A stretch of 64,000 bases of DNA from positions 216,084-280,083 of the forward strand of contig CAWDQZ010000019.1 of the NCBI GenBank assembly GCA_963804595.1. Direction: 5' to 3'. Below the pieces are notes generated by a model, which was not told where the DNA came from, ran no database searches, and saw only the letters and a list, made by a program, of their open reading frames with translations. The stretch is from DASUPK01 sp963804595 (GTDB lineage Bacteria; Actinomycetota; Thermoleophilia; Solirubrobacterales; 70-9). Positions 8,111 through 15,998 of this stretch are shown piece after piece. A program made the translations under genes and the position numbers. The stretch's first letter is position 1; the number at the start of each line of letters is the position of its first letter.

Positions 8111-9247
8111 ATGAGGTTGCAATTGCAGCCTGACGGCAATAGGGTCCCGGGCGTGCGGTGGGCTCGCATCAAGGAAGCGCTGAGTCCCAGCGAATGGCGC
8201 ACCGTGGCCGTGATGGCCGCGGTGATCGTGGGGCTCACCGTCGGCGGCTTCTTCATCCTGCTCGTGCTCGTCGTGCCTCACGGGTACAGCCTCGGCTCGA
8301 GCGGCGTCTTCGGCCTCGGGGTGGGGGTGACGGCCTACACGCTGGGCCTGCGGCACGCCTTCGACGTCGATCACATCGGCGCGATCGACAACACCACCAG
8401 GAAGCTGATGAATGAGGGGCAGCGGCCGCTCAGCGTTGGCTTCTTCTTCTCGCTGGGGCATTCCACCATCGTCTTCGCACTCGGCGCGCTGGTCGTGGTC
8501 GGGGTGCGCGGCCTCAGCGGCGCGGTGGAGGACGACTCGTCATTCCTGCACCAGGCGACCAGCGTGGTCGGCCCGGTGATCTCCGGCTCGTTCCTGTTCA
8601 TCATCGGGATCCTCAACCTGATCATCCTGGTCAGCATCTTCCGGATCTTCAGGGGGATGCGAGAGGGCGACTTCGACGAGGCGGAGCTCGAGGAGCAGCT
8701 CGACTCGCGAGGCTTCATGAACCGCTTCTACGGCCGCGCGACCAGGGCGATCACGAAGCCGTGGCAGATGTATCCGCTCGGCTGCCTCTTCGGACTCGGC
8801 TTCGACACGGCGACCGAGGTCGCCCTGCTGTTGATCGCCGGAGGTGCCGCGGCCGGCGGCCTTCCCTTCTACGCGATCCTCTGCCTGCCGATCCTGTTCG
8901 CCGCCGGCATGTCGCTGTTCGACACGATCGACGGTGCCTTCATGAACTTCGCCTACGACTGGGCCTTCTCCCAGCCGATTCGCAAGATCTACTACAACAT
9001 GACCGTCACCGGCCTCTCGGTGGCAGTGGCCCTATTGATCGGGACGATCGAGTTGATGTCCGTGCTGGCGGAGAAGCTGAGCCTGACCGGGGAACCCTGG
9101 GATTTCGTTTCTCGCCTGGATCTGAACCTCGTCGGCTACGCGATCGTGGCCCTCTTCATCCTCACGTGGGCGGTTGCGCTCGCCGTCTGGCACCTCGGCG
9201 ACATCGAGCGGAAGTGGTCGGCCAATCTACGCTCCACCGCCGGGTAG
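8111..9247 (+). CDS. nickel/cobalt permease, NiCoT (HoxN/NixA) family
   Basis: A 378-residue membrane protein with about eight hydrophobic helices. It carries the family signatures RHAFDVDHI (residues 81-89), LGFDTATE (227-234) and GMSLFDTIDG (264-273), which bind the metal in NiCoT transporters. Being directly downstream of hypF and upstream of a Fur-family gene, it most likely imports nickel for the hydrogenase; cobalt cannot be excluded. The start is uncertain: there is no good Shine-Dalgarno sequence at the ATG at 8111, and a GTG at 8153 would also leave all helices intact. Confidence 0.92.
   Translation: MRLQLQPDGNRVPGVRWARIKEALSPSEWRTVAVMAAVIVGLTVGGFFILLVLVVPHGYSLGSSGVFGLGVGVTAYTLGLRHAFDVDHIGAIDNTTRKLMNEGQRPLSVGFFFSLGHSTIVFALGALVVVGVRGLSGAVEDDSSFLHQATSVVGPVISGSFLFIIGILNLIILVSIFRIFRGMREGDFDEAELEEQLDSRGFMNRFYGRATRAITKPWQMYPLGCLFGLGFDTATEVALLLIAGGAAAGGLPFYAILCLPILFAAGMSLFDTIDGAFMNFAYDWAFSQPIRKIYYNMTVTGLSVAVALLIGTIELMSVLAEKLSLTGEPWDFVSRLDLNLVGYAIVALFILTWAVALAVWHLGDIERKWSANLRSTAG
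8118..8127. promoter_or_regulatory. palindrome TGCAATTGCA at the nickel-permease start
   Basis: A perfect 10-bp AT-cored palindrome lies 7 bp inside the annotated start of the permease. If translation really begins at the GTG at 8153, it would lie in the 5' leader, where a Fur-family protein encoded next door could bind. It is short and could be chance. Confidence 0.25.
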
Positions 9248-9254
9248 GGCAGCC

Positions 9255-9965
9255 GTGGGTCGCTCTGCCGGCAATCAGCCGGTCAAGGTCGAGGATCTGG
9301 AGGGAGCCTTGGGCGCGCTGCGCGACAGCGGGCACCGGGTGACGGCCGCCCGTCGGCTGGTTCTCGAGGCTCTGTTCGAGGCGGAGGGCCCGGCGTCGGC
9401 GGACCACCTGGCCCGAACGATCGGGGGCAGGAATACCCCGCTGGACTCCGCATCCGTCCACCGGAACCTCGCCCAGTTGGAGGAGCTGGGGCTGGTTCGC
9501 CACGTCCACATCGGGCATGGTCCCGGCCTCTATGCCCTGATCGGAGAGGCCGAGCGCGAGTACATCGCCTGCGAGCGCTGTGGGCGAGTGACCTCGGTCG
9601 AGCCCGCGAAGCTCGACTCGGTCAGGCGCACGATCCGCCGGAGGTTTGGCTACCAGGCGCGCTTCAGCCATTTTCCTATCCTGGGGTTGTGCCGCAACTG
9701 CGCCGATCAAGCGCGCACCGGAACCCAGGCGAAAGGAGGTGACCGAATGGACGACCACGGACGCGATCACAGTCACGACGAGCCGCACACGCACACGCAC
9801 AGCCACGGCGACGACGAGCACGAGCACGCTCATACCAAGCACGATCACGAGCACACCGAGCACGAGCACGAGCACAGCCACGGCGACTACGTGCACTCCC
9901 ATCCCCACGTCCACGAGCAGGGCCTCGAGGGCGATCACGAGCACGGCCACGACGAGCAGGGCTGA
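9255..9965 (+). CDS. Fur-family regulator with histidine-rich C-terminal tail
   Basis: The first 160 residues are a Fur-type metalloregulator: a winged helix (HRVTAARRLVLEAL, then SADHLARTI), a metal-site stretch HVHIGHGPGLY, and two structural C-x2-C pairs (CERCG and CRNC). The last 72 residues are one-third histidine in repeated HEH, HTH and HSH patterns. Its place after a nickel permease suggests a nickel sensor (Nur-like), though zinc or iron sensing is possible. The GTG at 9255, 7 bp after the permease stop, is chosen over an in-frame ATG at 9174 inside the permease gene. An internal ribosome-binding site near 9735 could yield the tail as a separate peptide. Confidence 0.85.
   Translation: MGRSAGNQPVKVEDLEGALGALRDSGHRVTAARRLVLEALFEAEGPASADHLARTIGGRNTPLDSASVHRNLAQLEELGLVRHVHIGHGPGLYALIGEAEREYIACERCGRVTSVEPAKLDSVRRTIRRRFGYQARFSHFPILGLCRNCADQARTGTQAKGGDRMDDHGRDHSHDEPHTHTHSHGDDEHEHAHTKHDHEHTEHEHEHSHGDYVHSHPHVHEQGLEGDHEHGHDEQG
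9732..9742 (+). promoter_or_regulatory. near-perfect internal Shine-Dalgarno AAAGGAGGTGA
   Basis: This is an almost complete anti-16S match, with 7 bases between GGAGG and an ATG at 9747. That ATG is in frame with the Fur-family gene and marks exactly the first residue of the histidine-rich tail. It is the strongest ribosome-binding site in this part of the window. Confidence 0.7.
9747..9965 (+). CDS. possible separately translated His-rich metal-binding peptide (nested, in frame)
   Basis: Starting at the internal ATG, the 72-residue product contains 24 histidines plus many Asp and Glu, and no hydrophobic core. It is similar in composition to nickel-storage proteins such as Hpn and to the His-rich arms of some HypB proteins. 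Whether the cell makes this peptide, the full fusion, or both cannot be told from sequence. The near-perfect ribosome-binding site argues for independent initiation; the open frame through the upstream Fur domain argues for the fusion. Confidence 0.5.
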   Translation: MDDHGRDHSHDEPHTHTHSHGDDEHEHAHTKHDHEHTEHEHEHSHGDYVHSHPHVHEQGLEGDHEHGHDEQG

Positions 9966-10003
9966 GCTCGTTTGACGAGGCTCTGGCCGGGAAGCCTGGA
10001 AGG

Positions 10004-10492
10004 GTGAACCGGAAGCTGCTCAGCATCTACCTGAATGACCACCTGGCGGGCTCCGTGGTCGGCAGCCGGCTCGCGCAGCGGATCGTGCGGGAGAACAAGG
10101 GCAACGACTACGCGACCAGGATCGCCCGCATCTCGCGCGAGATCGAGGAGGACAGGGCAACCCTGCGCCAGCTGATGGACCGCCTTGGGATCGAGGAGCA
10201 TCGAGCCCGGATGGCGATGGCCTGGGTCACTGAGAAGGCGATGCGCCTGAAGCCCAACGGGAGCCTGTTCGGCTACTCCTCCCTGAGCCGGGTCCAGGAG
10301 CTGGAGACGCTGACGATGGGGATCACCGGCAAGCTCGAGCTCTGGCGCTCACTGGAAGCCGTCGAGAACGGCAACAGGATCGCGGGCTTCGACTTCGGCC
10401 ACCTCGTTCACCGCGCCGAGGCTCAGCGCGATGCCGTCGAGGACCTCAGGGTGAGGGCAGCGCGCGAGGCCCTCGGCGAGGGCAGTTCCTAG
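10004..10492 (+). CDS. conserved helical protein, unknown
   Basis: A 162-residue, mostly helical soluble protein beginning MNRKLLSIYLNDHLAG and containing EKAMRLKPNGSLFGYSSLSR. Similar short helical-bundle proteins occur in other actinobacteria, sometimes compared with ferritin-like folds, but I cannot name the family securely. It starts with GTG 38 bp after the Fur-family gene on the same strand, so it may be co-transcribed with it. Confidence 0.7.
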   Translation: MNRKLLSIYLNDHLAGSVVGSRLAQRIVRENKGNDYATRIARISREIEEDRATLRQLMDRLGIEEHRARMAMAWVTEKAMRLKPNGSLFGYSSLSRVQELETLTMGITGKLELWRSLEAVENGNRIAGFDFGHLVHRAEAQRDAVEDLRVRAAREALGEGSS

Positions 10493-10516
10493 CGATCAGA
10501 GGTCGGGTTCACGGAC

Positions 10517-10699
10517 ATGTCGAGCACCACCAGGATCATGAGGAGGAGCTCGATCCTCGAGACGAGAAGACTTCTGGGCCGCCTGACAGATCGGCTCGAC
10601 TTGCGGTACTACTCGCCCCGCGTGGATGCCGCCGCGGCGCTGGATGCCGTCAAGCCGGTGGCGAGGGGAGCAGACCGACTCTGGTCGTCGCGGGCGTGA
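10517..10699 (+). CDS. possible small basic protein
   Basis: A 60-residue arginine-rich reading frame starting 24 bp after the preceding gene. It has no recognised domain and a weak ribosome-binding site. It is listed because codon third positions are GC-rich as in its neighbours, but it could be a chance frame. Confidence 0.3.
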   Translation: MSSTTRIMRRSSILETRRLLGRLTDRLDLRYYSPRVDAAAALDAVKPVARGADRLWSSRA

Positions 10700-10773
10700 G
10701 CCGCCCGCGCATATCCGCTTCAGCCTACGAGCCGTAGTGGGCCTATCGGATGCGGCTTGCCGCGGTCAGCGAC

Positions 10774-10971
10774 TCAGGAAAACTCGTCGAGCGAGCGTTC
10801 CTGGCAGCGCCGCTCGTGGTCCCGCTGCTTCCTGGGGACCCCGGACTCGCCGGTGACCGCCTCGTTGTGCCGAACGTCGACGACGGCGAGGAAGCGCTCC
10901 GTCTCGGAGCCTGGGACGGGCGGCTCGGCGGTCGCCTCCCGCTTCCCCTGATCTGCCTTGGTTCGATCCAT
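10774..10971 (-). CDS. possible small charged protein
   Basis: A 65-residue, highly charged frame (MDRTKADQGKRE at the start). The sequence AGAAGGG lies a few bases upstream of its ATG and could serve as a ribosome-binding site. It has no family match and stands alone in the 760-bp space between 10493 and 11255. In that space I otherwise see only a palindrome and the gltB promoter. Confidence 0.35.
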   Translation of the reverse strand: MDRTKADQGKREATAEPPVPGSETERFLAVVDVRHNEAVTGESGVPRKQRDHERRCQERSLDEFS

Positions 10972-11032
10972 CAACCCTTCTCCATCAATCCCCAGCTCGT
11001 GGCTCCCCTCGGTGAACTTCTAGCACCTTTTT

Positions 11033-11046
11033 TTAGCGTTCGCTAA
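11033..11046. promoter_or_regulatory. perfect palindrome TTAGCGTTCGCTAA, candidate operator
   Basis: Two 6-bp arms are separated by TT and preceded by a T7 run. The shape resembles TetR- or MarR-family operators. It lies about 150 bp upstream of the gltB promoter candidate. No such regulator is encoded nearby. The loop is too short for an RNA hairpin terminator. Confidence 0.35.
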
Positions 11047-11184
11047 GACAGTAGGTAGAACCGTTCAGCCGCCTGAAAGTAGCGCTGCGCCCCGGCGGAT
11101 CGGGCGTCCGGCCGTTTCGCAAATTGCGCAGAAAGCGTTCTGGGCTCTCGTCGGGTGGTGGAAGGTCCCAACTGGGCCGCCACC

Positions 11185-11190
11185 TATAAT
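11185..11190 (+). promoter_or_regulatory. TATAAT -10 box upstream of gltB
   Basis: A consensus -10 hexamer sits about 65 bp before the gltB start codon. No convincing -35 hexamer is visible. It is one of very few AT-rich stretches here and the only clear promoter candidate for the 4.7-kb gltB gene. Confidence 0.45.
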
Positions 11191-11255
11191 TCCGCGCCCG
11201 TCGGTCCACCCCCGTCGCGCGTCCTCTCGAAGAAGGCGCGGAACCGGAGGCTGAA

Positions 11256-14200
11256 TTGAAGAACTCGTCGTCAGTGCGCAAGCGCTACTCCCCTGAGCGT
11301 GCGTATCGCCCCCTCGTCTCTCCGCCGAGCGTGGAGGACAAGGACGCGTGCGCGCTCTACGCATCCGTCCGACGCGACGCGACCCCGAGCCACGAGCCGA
11401 TCACGCTCGCGCTCGAGTCGCTCCAGAAGATGCTGCATCGCGCCGGCAACGTCGACGGCGAGGGGGACGGCTGCGGCATTCTGGTCGACATCCCGACCAC
11501 GATCTGGGCCGAGGAGGTGCGGCGGGGCGGCCACAACCCGGCGCTCGCCCTCGACGACGCCTTCGCGGTCGCCCACGTCTTCGTCGAGCGCTCGCAGGAC
11601 CTGGAGAAGATCCGCCACGGCGCCCGCGAGCTGCTGGGCGGCGCGGGCTTCCGGATTCTCGCCGAGCGGGTCGGCGCTGTCGACTCCGCCGCGCTCGGCC
11701 CGACCGCTCGCGAGGAGGAGCCGCAGTTCTGGCAGTTCGCGGGGCTCGTGCCCGAGGCCTCCGACGCCGACCGAACCGTCTTCAACCTGAAGATCGCCCT
11801 AGAGGAGAGGCTCGGGGTCCACGTCGCCTCGTTCTCCGGCAAGACGGCGGTCTACAAGGTGATGGGCAACCCGAAGGTTCTCGGCTCCTACTACGCCGAC
11901 CTCTCCGACGAGCGCATGCAGACGATCGGTGCTTTCGGCCACAACCGCTACTCCACCAACACCTGGCCGTCGTTCACGCGGGTCCAGCCCTTCGGCGTGC
12001 TCGGCCACAACGGCGAGATCAACACGATCGAACAGCTCCGCCAGGAGGCCCGCATGCTCGGCGTCCCGATCGGCGAGGGCAACTCGGACTCTCAGGACCT
12101 GAACCGCACGATCGAGTCGCTCACCCGGCGCCAGGGCCTCTCCCTCGCCGAGGCGATGGAGATGGTCGTACCTCCGATCGTCGACGAGATCGCCGCGCTT
12201 CCTGAGGAACTCCACTCCTTCTACATGTACCTGCGGCAGACGATGGGCCCCTTCGCGCAGGGGCCGGTGGCGCTGATCGCGCGGCACCTGGACGAGTGCG
12301 TCTTCTCCGCCGACGCCATGGGGCTGCGTCCCCTCTGGAAGCTCGAGACCCCGCAGGACTTCGTGTTCAGCTCCGAGCCGGGGGTCGTCTCGGTGGCCGA
12401 CATGGTCTCCGAGCCGCAGCCGATGGCCCCGGGACAGAAGTACATGGTCATGATCGACCGGGACCGCAAGCGGGCGACGCTCCACCCACACGCCGAGATG
12501 CTGGCCGAGGTTCGCAAGCGCTGGCTGCGGCGGACCGGCGCAGAGGAGGTGGCCGGCTACGACCGCGCTCTTGAGACCGGTGGTCCGCTCAAGGGTCCCG
12601 AGATCCCGGGCTACACCGACGCAGGTCCCGAGGAGCCGGTCAAGGTCGAGGACCGCGTCCTCGCCGGCTTTGGCTGGCAGCGCGACGACGTCAAGCTCGT
12701 CCAGCAGATGGCCGACAACGGCGCGGAGCCGATCGGCTCACTCGGTTACGACGGCCCACTCGCGGCCCTCTCGCCCGAGCGCCAGAACCTGGCGGACTAC
12801 TTCAAGGAGACGGTCGCCGTGGTGACGAACCCGGCGATCGACCGCGAGCGCGAGATCGAGCACTTCTCGACCCGCGCCGTCTTCGGCCGCCGCCCACAGC
12901 TGGGCGACCCGTCCTCCGACAGCCGGACGATCGAGACGGACTTCCCCGTGATCCTCGGCGGGCACCACGACCTGGCGCCGCTGCCGCACAGCGCATACCG
13001 GCGGATCGCCAGCGAGCAGGGCACCTACCTGCTCGAGGACCTCTGGGACGCCTTCGGAGTCCGTGCCAAGGCCATCGACATCGCACTGCTCGAGTCGGAG
13101 ACCACACAGGGCGCAATCGAACGGCTGCGGCAGGAGGCCGTCAAGGCGGTCAGCGAGGGCTGCGAGCTGCTCGTGCTCACCGACCGGACGGTCTACGACG
13201 CCGACCGCCGTTACATCGACCCGCACCTGGCGACCTCGGCGGTCGACCAGGCCCTCAAGCAGTACGAGGTCTCGGACGGCGAGAACCTGCGCCGGCGCTG
13301 CTCGATCGTGCTGCGCTCGGCGGCGATCCGCAACGTCCACGACGTGATGATCGCCCTCGGTCTCGGCGCCGACGGCGTCTGCCCGTACGTGATGGTCGAG
13401 GTGATCTGCGTCGACGACTACGAGAACGACGTGGCCAACCTCTGCTCGGCTTTGCGCAAGGGGATCGAGAAGGTGATCTCGACGATCGGCATCCACGAGG
13501 TGCGCGGCTACGCCCGCCAGTTCTCCTCGATCGGGATCAAGCCCGAGCTCGCCGAGATCCTCCACACCGAGGCGTTCGCGGCGACCCAGAAGGGCGGCAC
13601 GGGCTTCGCCCAGCTCGACGCCGACACCGACCAGCGGCAGAAGATTCTCGCCGGTGACGAGGAGTCCAAGCCCGCCAAGACCTTCCGCTTCTACCCGAAG
13701 GTCTACAAGGCGGCGATCGCGACCGCGAATGGGACGGCCGGCTTCGCCGAGTACTCGCAGAAGGTGCGCGATCTCGAGAAGCAGAGCCCGATCTCGATGC
13801 GGCACATCATGGGCCTGCGCAAGGAACCCGACCGCGAGCCCGTCTCCCCGTCGGAGGTGGATCCCGGCGTCGGCCACCACGACTACCCGGTGGTGATCAG
13901 TTCGATGAGCTTCGGCTCCCAGTCCGAGCCCGCCTTCCGCGCCTATGCCGAGGCGGCGAAGGCGATCAACATCCTCTGCATCAACGGGGAGGGTGGCGAG
14001 ATCCAGGACATGTACGGCCGCTACCGGAAGTGGCGCGGGCAGCAGGTCGCCTCGGGCCGGTTCGGGGTCTCGGCCGAGATGCTCAACTCCTCCTACGTCG
14101 CCGAGATCAAGATCGGCCAGGGCGCGAAGCCCGGCGAGGGTGGCCATCTGCCGGGCAAGAAGGTCTCGGAGAAGGTCGCCTCGGCCCGCAACGCCTCGCC

Positions 14201-15923
14201 CGGCACCGACCTGATCTCGCCCTCGAACAACCACGACCTCTACTCGATCGAGGACCTCGCCGAGCTGATCGACGAGCTCAAGACGGTGAACCCGGACCTC
14301 CGCGTCTCGGTCAAGGTCCCGGTCGTGCCGAACATCGGCACGATCGGGCTCGGCATCGCCAAGGCGGGCGCAGACATCATCACCCTGTCGGGCTTCGAGG
14401 GCGGCACCGGCGCCGCCCGCCAGCACGCCCTTCGCCACGTCGGCCTGCCCTCCGACATCGGTACGCGCGCGGTGCATCGCGCGCTGATGGAGGCCGGGAT
14501 CCGCAACCGGGTCGAGATCTGGGCGGACGGCGGCTATCGCCACGCCCACGACATCGTGAAGCTCCACTGCATGGGGGCGAACCGGGTCGCCTTCGGCACC
14601 CTGGCGATGGTCTCCCTGGGCTGCACGATCTGCCGTGGCTGCCAGCTCGACACCTGCCACGTCGGGATCGCCACCCAGATCGAGACGGTGGACCAGGCCC
14701 AGGAGCACGGTCTCAAGAAGTTCACGCCACAGGCGGTCGACTCGGCCTCCGAGAGCTGCGCGCGCTTCTTCCAGGCGATGGGCGAGGAGGTCAAGGAGGT
14801 CGTTGGCTCCCTCGGCTACGAGCGCGCCCAGGACCTGGTCGGGCGCTATGACCTGCTCGAGCAGATCTCACACCAGGAGAAGATCGACCTCACTCCGTTG
14901 ATCACCCCGCTCGAGGAGTTCCTCGACCTCGAGCCGATCGACCTGCCCGTCGAGGAGGAGGAGGCGCTGGTGGAGGCCCGAGCCGAGGCCGGCCTGGTTC
15001 GCGCCAAGCCCCTGCGGATGGAGCCGAAGCAGGCCTCTGCCGAGATCGCGCAGGTCGCCGACAAGGTGTTCGACGGCTCGTGCGTGAGCGTCGAGTTCCC
15101 GCGGCGGACCGACGCGAACGACCGCGTCCTCGGCACGGAGCTCTCCGGGGCCATCGCCCGCGCCAGGATCTACGACGGCGCGCCCGAGGGCACCGAGCAC
15201 GACGAGCTCGCCGAACTGGTCTTCAACGGTGGCTCGGTGGCCGGCCAGGGCTTCGGGGCCTTCAACGAGTGGGGTGTGACCTGTCGGGTCGAAGGTGGCG
15301 CCCAGGACGGCGTTGGGAAGACGATGCTGGGCGGGATCGTCTCGATCATGAAGGGCAGGAACTCGGAGGGGAAGCGGGTCAACGGCTCCGTCGGCAAGTC
15401 GTTCGCGTACGGAGCACAGCGCGGACGCCTCTTCGTCCAGGGCTCGGCCGACTCCCGCTTCTGCATCAGGCTCTCGGGCGCGGATGTCGTCCTCGCCGGC
15501 GAGCCCGAGCAGCCGCTCGACGACTCGCAGGGCTGCGTCGTCGACCGCGCCAACGCCAAGGGCTTCGCCTTCGAGTACATGACGTCGGGTCGGGCCGTGG
15601 TGCTCGGGGACATCGGGCCCTGGGCCTGCGCCGGGATGACCGGCGGTCGCGTCTACGTGCGGACGAACGACCAGCTCAAGCTCGACCGGGAGGCCATCCA
15701 GCGACGCCTCGGCGAGGGAGCCAAGGTGAAGCTCGAGAAGCTCGACACCGAGGGACAGCTCGACCTCGAGGACCTGCTCGGCCACTACGCCGATGAGCTC
15801 CGGGCGACCAGTCAGGCCGACGAGGCGGCCCGAGTCACGGGTCTCGTGGCCGACGCCAGGGCCAACTTCCTGATGATCATCCCGGAGAAGGTCCAGGCCG
15901 ATCCGTCGATCTCGACGGAGTAG
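11256..15923 (+). CDS. gltB: glutamate synthase large subunit
   Basis: It catalyses glutamate formation from glutamine and 2-oxoglutarate. At 1555 residues it is full length. After a roughly 31-residue propeptide, C32 in DACALYAS matches the N-terminal nucleophile of the glutaminase domain. The FMN-binding synthase domain is central, the [3Fe-4S] cysteines are in CTICRGCQLDTC, and the C-terminal GXGXG beta-helix domain closes the protein. It starts at a TTG, the only start that keeps a normal propeptide length. The small subunit gltD is not adjacent; the next gene on the same strand is a SpoIIE phosphatase. Confidence 0.95.
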   Translation: MKNSSSVRKRYSPERAYRPLVSPPSVEDKDACALYASVRRDATPSHEPITLALESLQKMLHRAGNVDGEGDGCGILVDIPTTIWAEEVRRGGHNPALALDDAFAVAHVFVERSQDLEKIRHGARELLGGAGFRILAERVGAVDSAALGPTAREEEPQFWQFAGLVPEASDADRTVFNLKIALEERLGVHVASFSGKTAVYKVMGNPKVLGSYYADLSDERMQTIGAFGHNRYSTNTWPSFTRVQPFGVLGHNGEINTIEQLRQEARMLGVPIGEGNSDSQDLNRTIESLTRRQGLSLAEAMEMVVPPIVDEIAALPEELHSFYMYLRQTMGPFAQGPVALIARHLDECVFSADAMGLRPLWKLETPQDFVFSSEPGVVSVADMVSEPQPMAPGQKYMVMIDRDRKRATLHPHAEMLAEVRKRWLRRTGAEEVAGYDRALETGGPLKGPEIPGYTDAGPEEPVKVEDRVLAGFGWQRDDVKLVQQMADNGAEPIGSLGYDGPLAALSPERQNLADYFKETVAVVTNPAIDREREIEHFSTRAVFGRRPQLGDPSSDSRTIETDFPVILGGHHDLAPLPHSAYRRIASEQGTYLLEDLWDAFGVRAKAIDIALLESETTQGAIERLRQEAVKAVSEGCELLVLTDRTVYDADRRYIDPHLATSAVDQALKQYEVSDGENLRRRCSIVLRSAAIRNVHDVMIALGLGADGVCPYVMVEVICVDDYENDVANLCSALRKGIEKVISTIGIHEVRGYARQFSSIGIKPELAEILHTEAFAATQKGGTGFAQLDADTDQRQKILAGDEESKPAKTFRFYPKVYKAAIATANGTAGFAEYSQKVRDLEKQSPISMRHIMGLRKEPDREPVSPSEVDPGVGHHDYPVVISSMSFGSQSEPAFRAYAEAAKAINILCINGEGGEIQDMYGRYRKWRGQQVASGRFGVSAEMLNSSYVAEIKIGQGAKPGEGGHLPGKKVSEKVASARNASPGTDLISPSNNHDLYSIEDLAELIDELKTVNPDLRVSVKVPVVPNIGTIGLGIAKAGADIITLSGFEGGTGAARQHALRHVGLPSDIGTRAVHRALMEAGIRNRVEIWADGGYRHAHDIVKLHCMGANRVAFGTLAMVSLGCTICRGCQLDTCHVGIATQIETVDQAQEHGLKKFTPQAVDSASESCARFFQAMGEEVKEVVGSLGYERAQDLVGRYDLLEQISHQEKIDLTPLITPLEEFLDLEPIDLPVEEEEALVEARAEAGLVRAKPLRMEPKQASAEIAQVADKVFDGSCVSVEFPRRTDANDRVLGTELSGAIARARIYDGAPEGTEHDELAELVFNGGSVAGQGFGAFNEWGVTCRVEGGAQDGVGKTMLGGIVSIMKGRNSEGKRVNGSVGKSFAYGAQRGRLFVQGSADSRFCIRLSGADVVLAGEPEQPLDDSQGCVVDRANAKGFAFEYMTSGRAVVLGDIGPWACAGMTGGRVYVRTNDQLKLDREAIQRRLGEGAKVKLEKLDTEGQLDLEDLLGHYADELRATSQADEAARVTGLVADARANFLMIIPEKVQADPSISTE

Positions 15924-15998
15924 TACCGCCCGGTACCTCGGTCCCCATACGCCCCCGCCGCTCCCGGCGACCTGCGAACCTTCGCCTCAGGTGGGGAG

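Noticed and set aside
12738..14708. Long antisense open frame across gltB (656 codons)
   Set aside because: Same shadow effect; the translation is Val/Asp/Gly/Arg-biased with no domain, opposite a certain gene.
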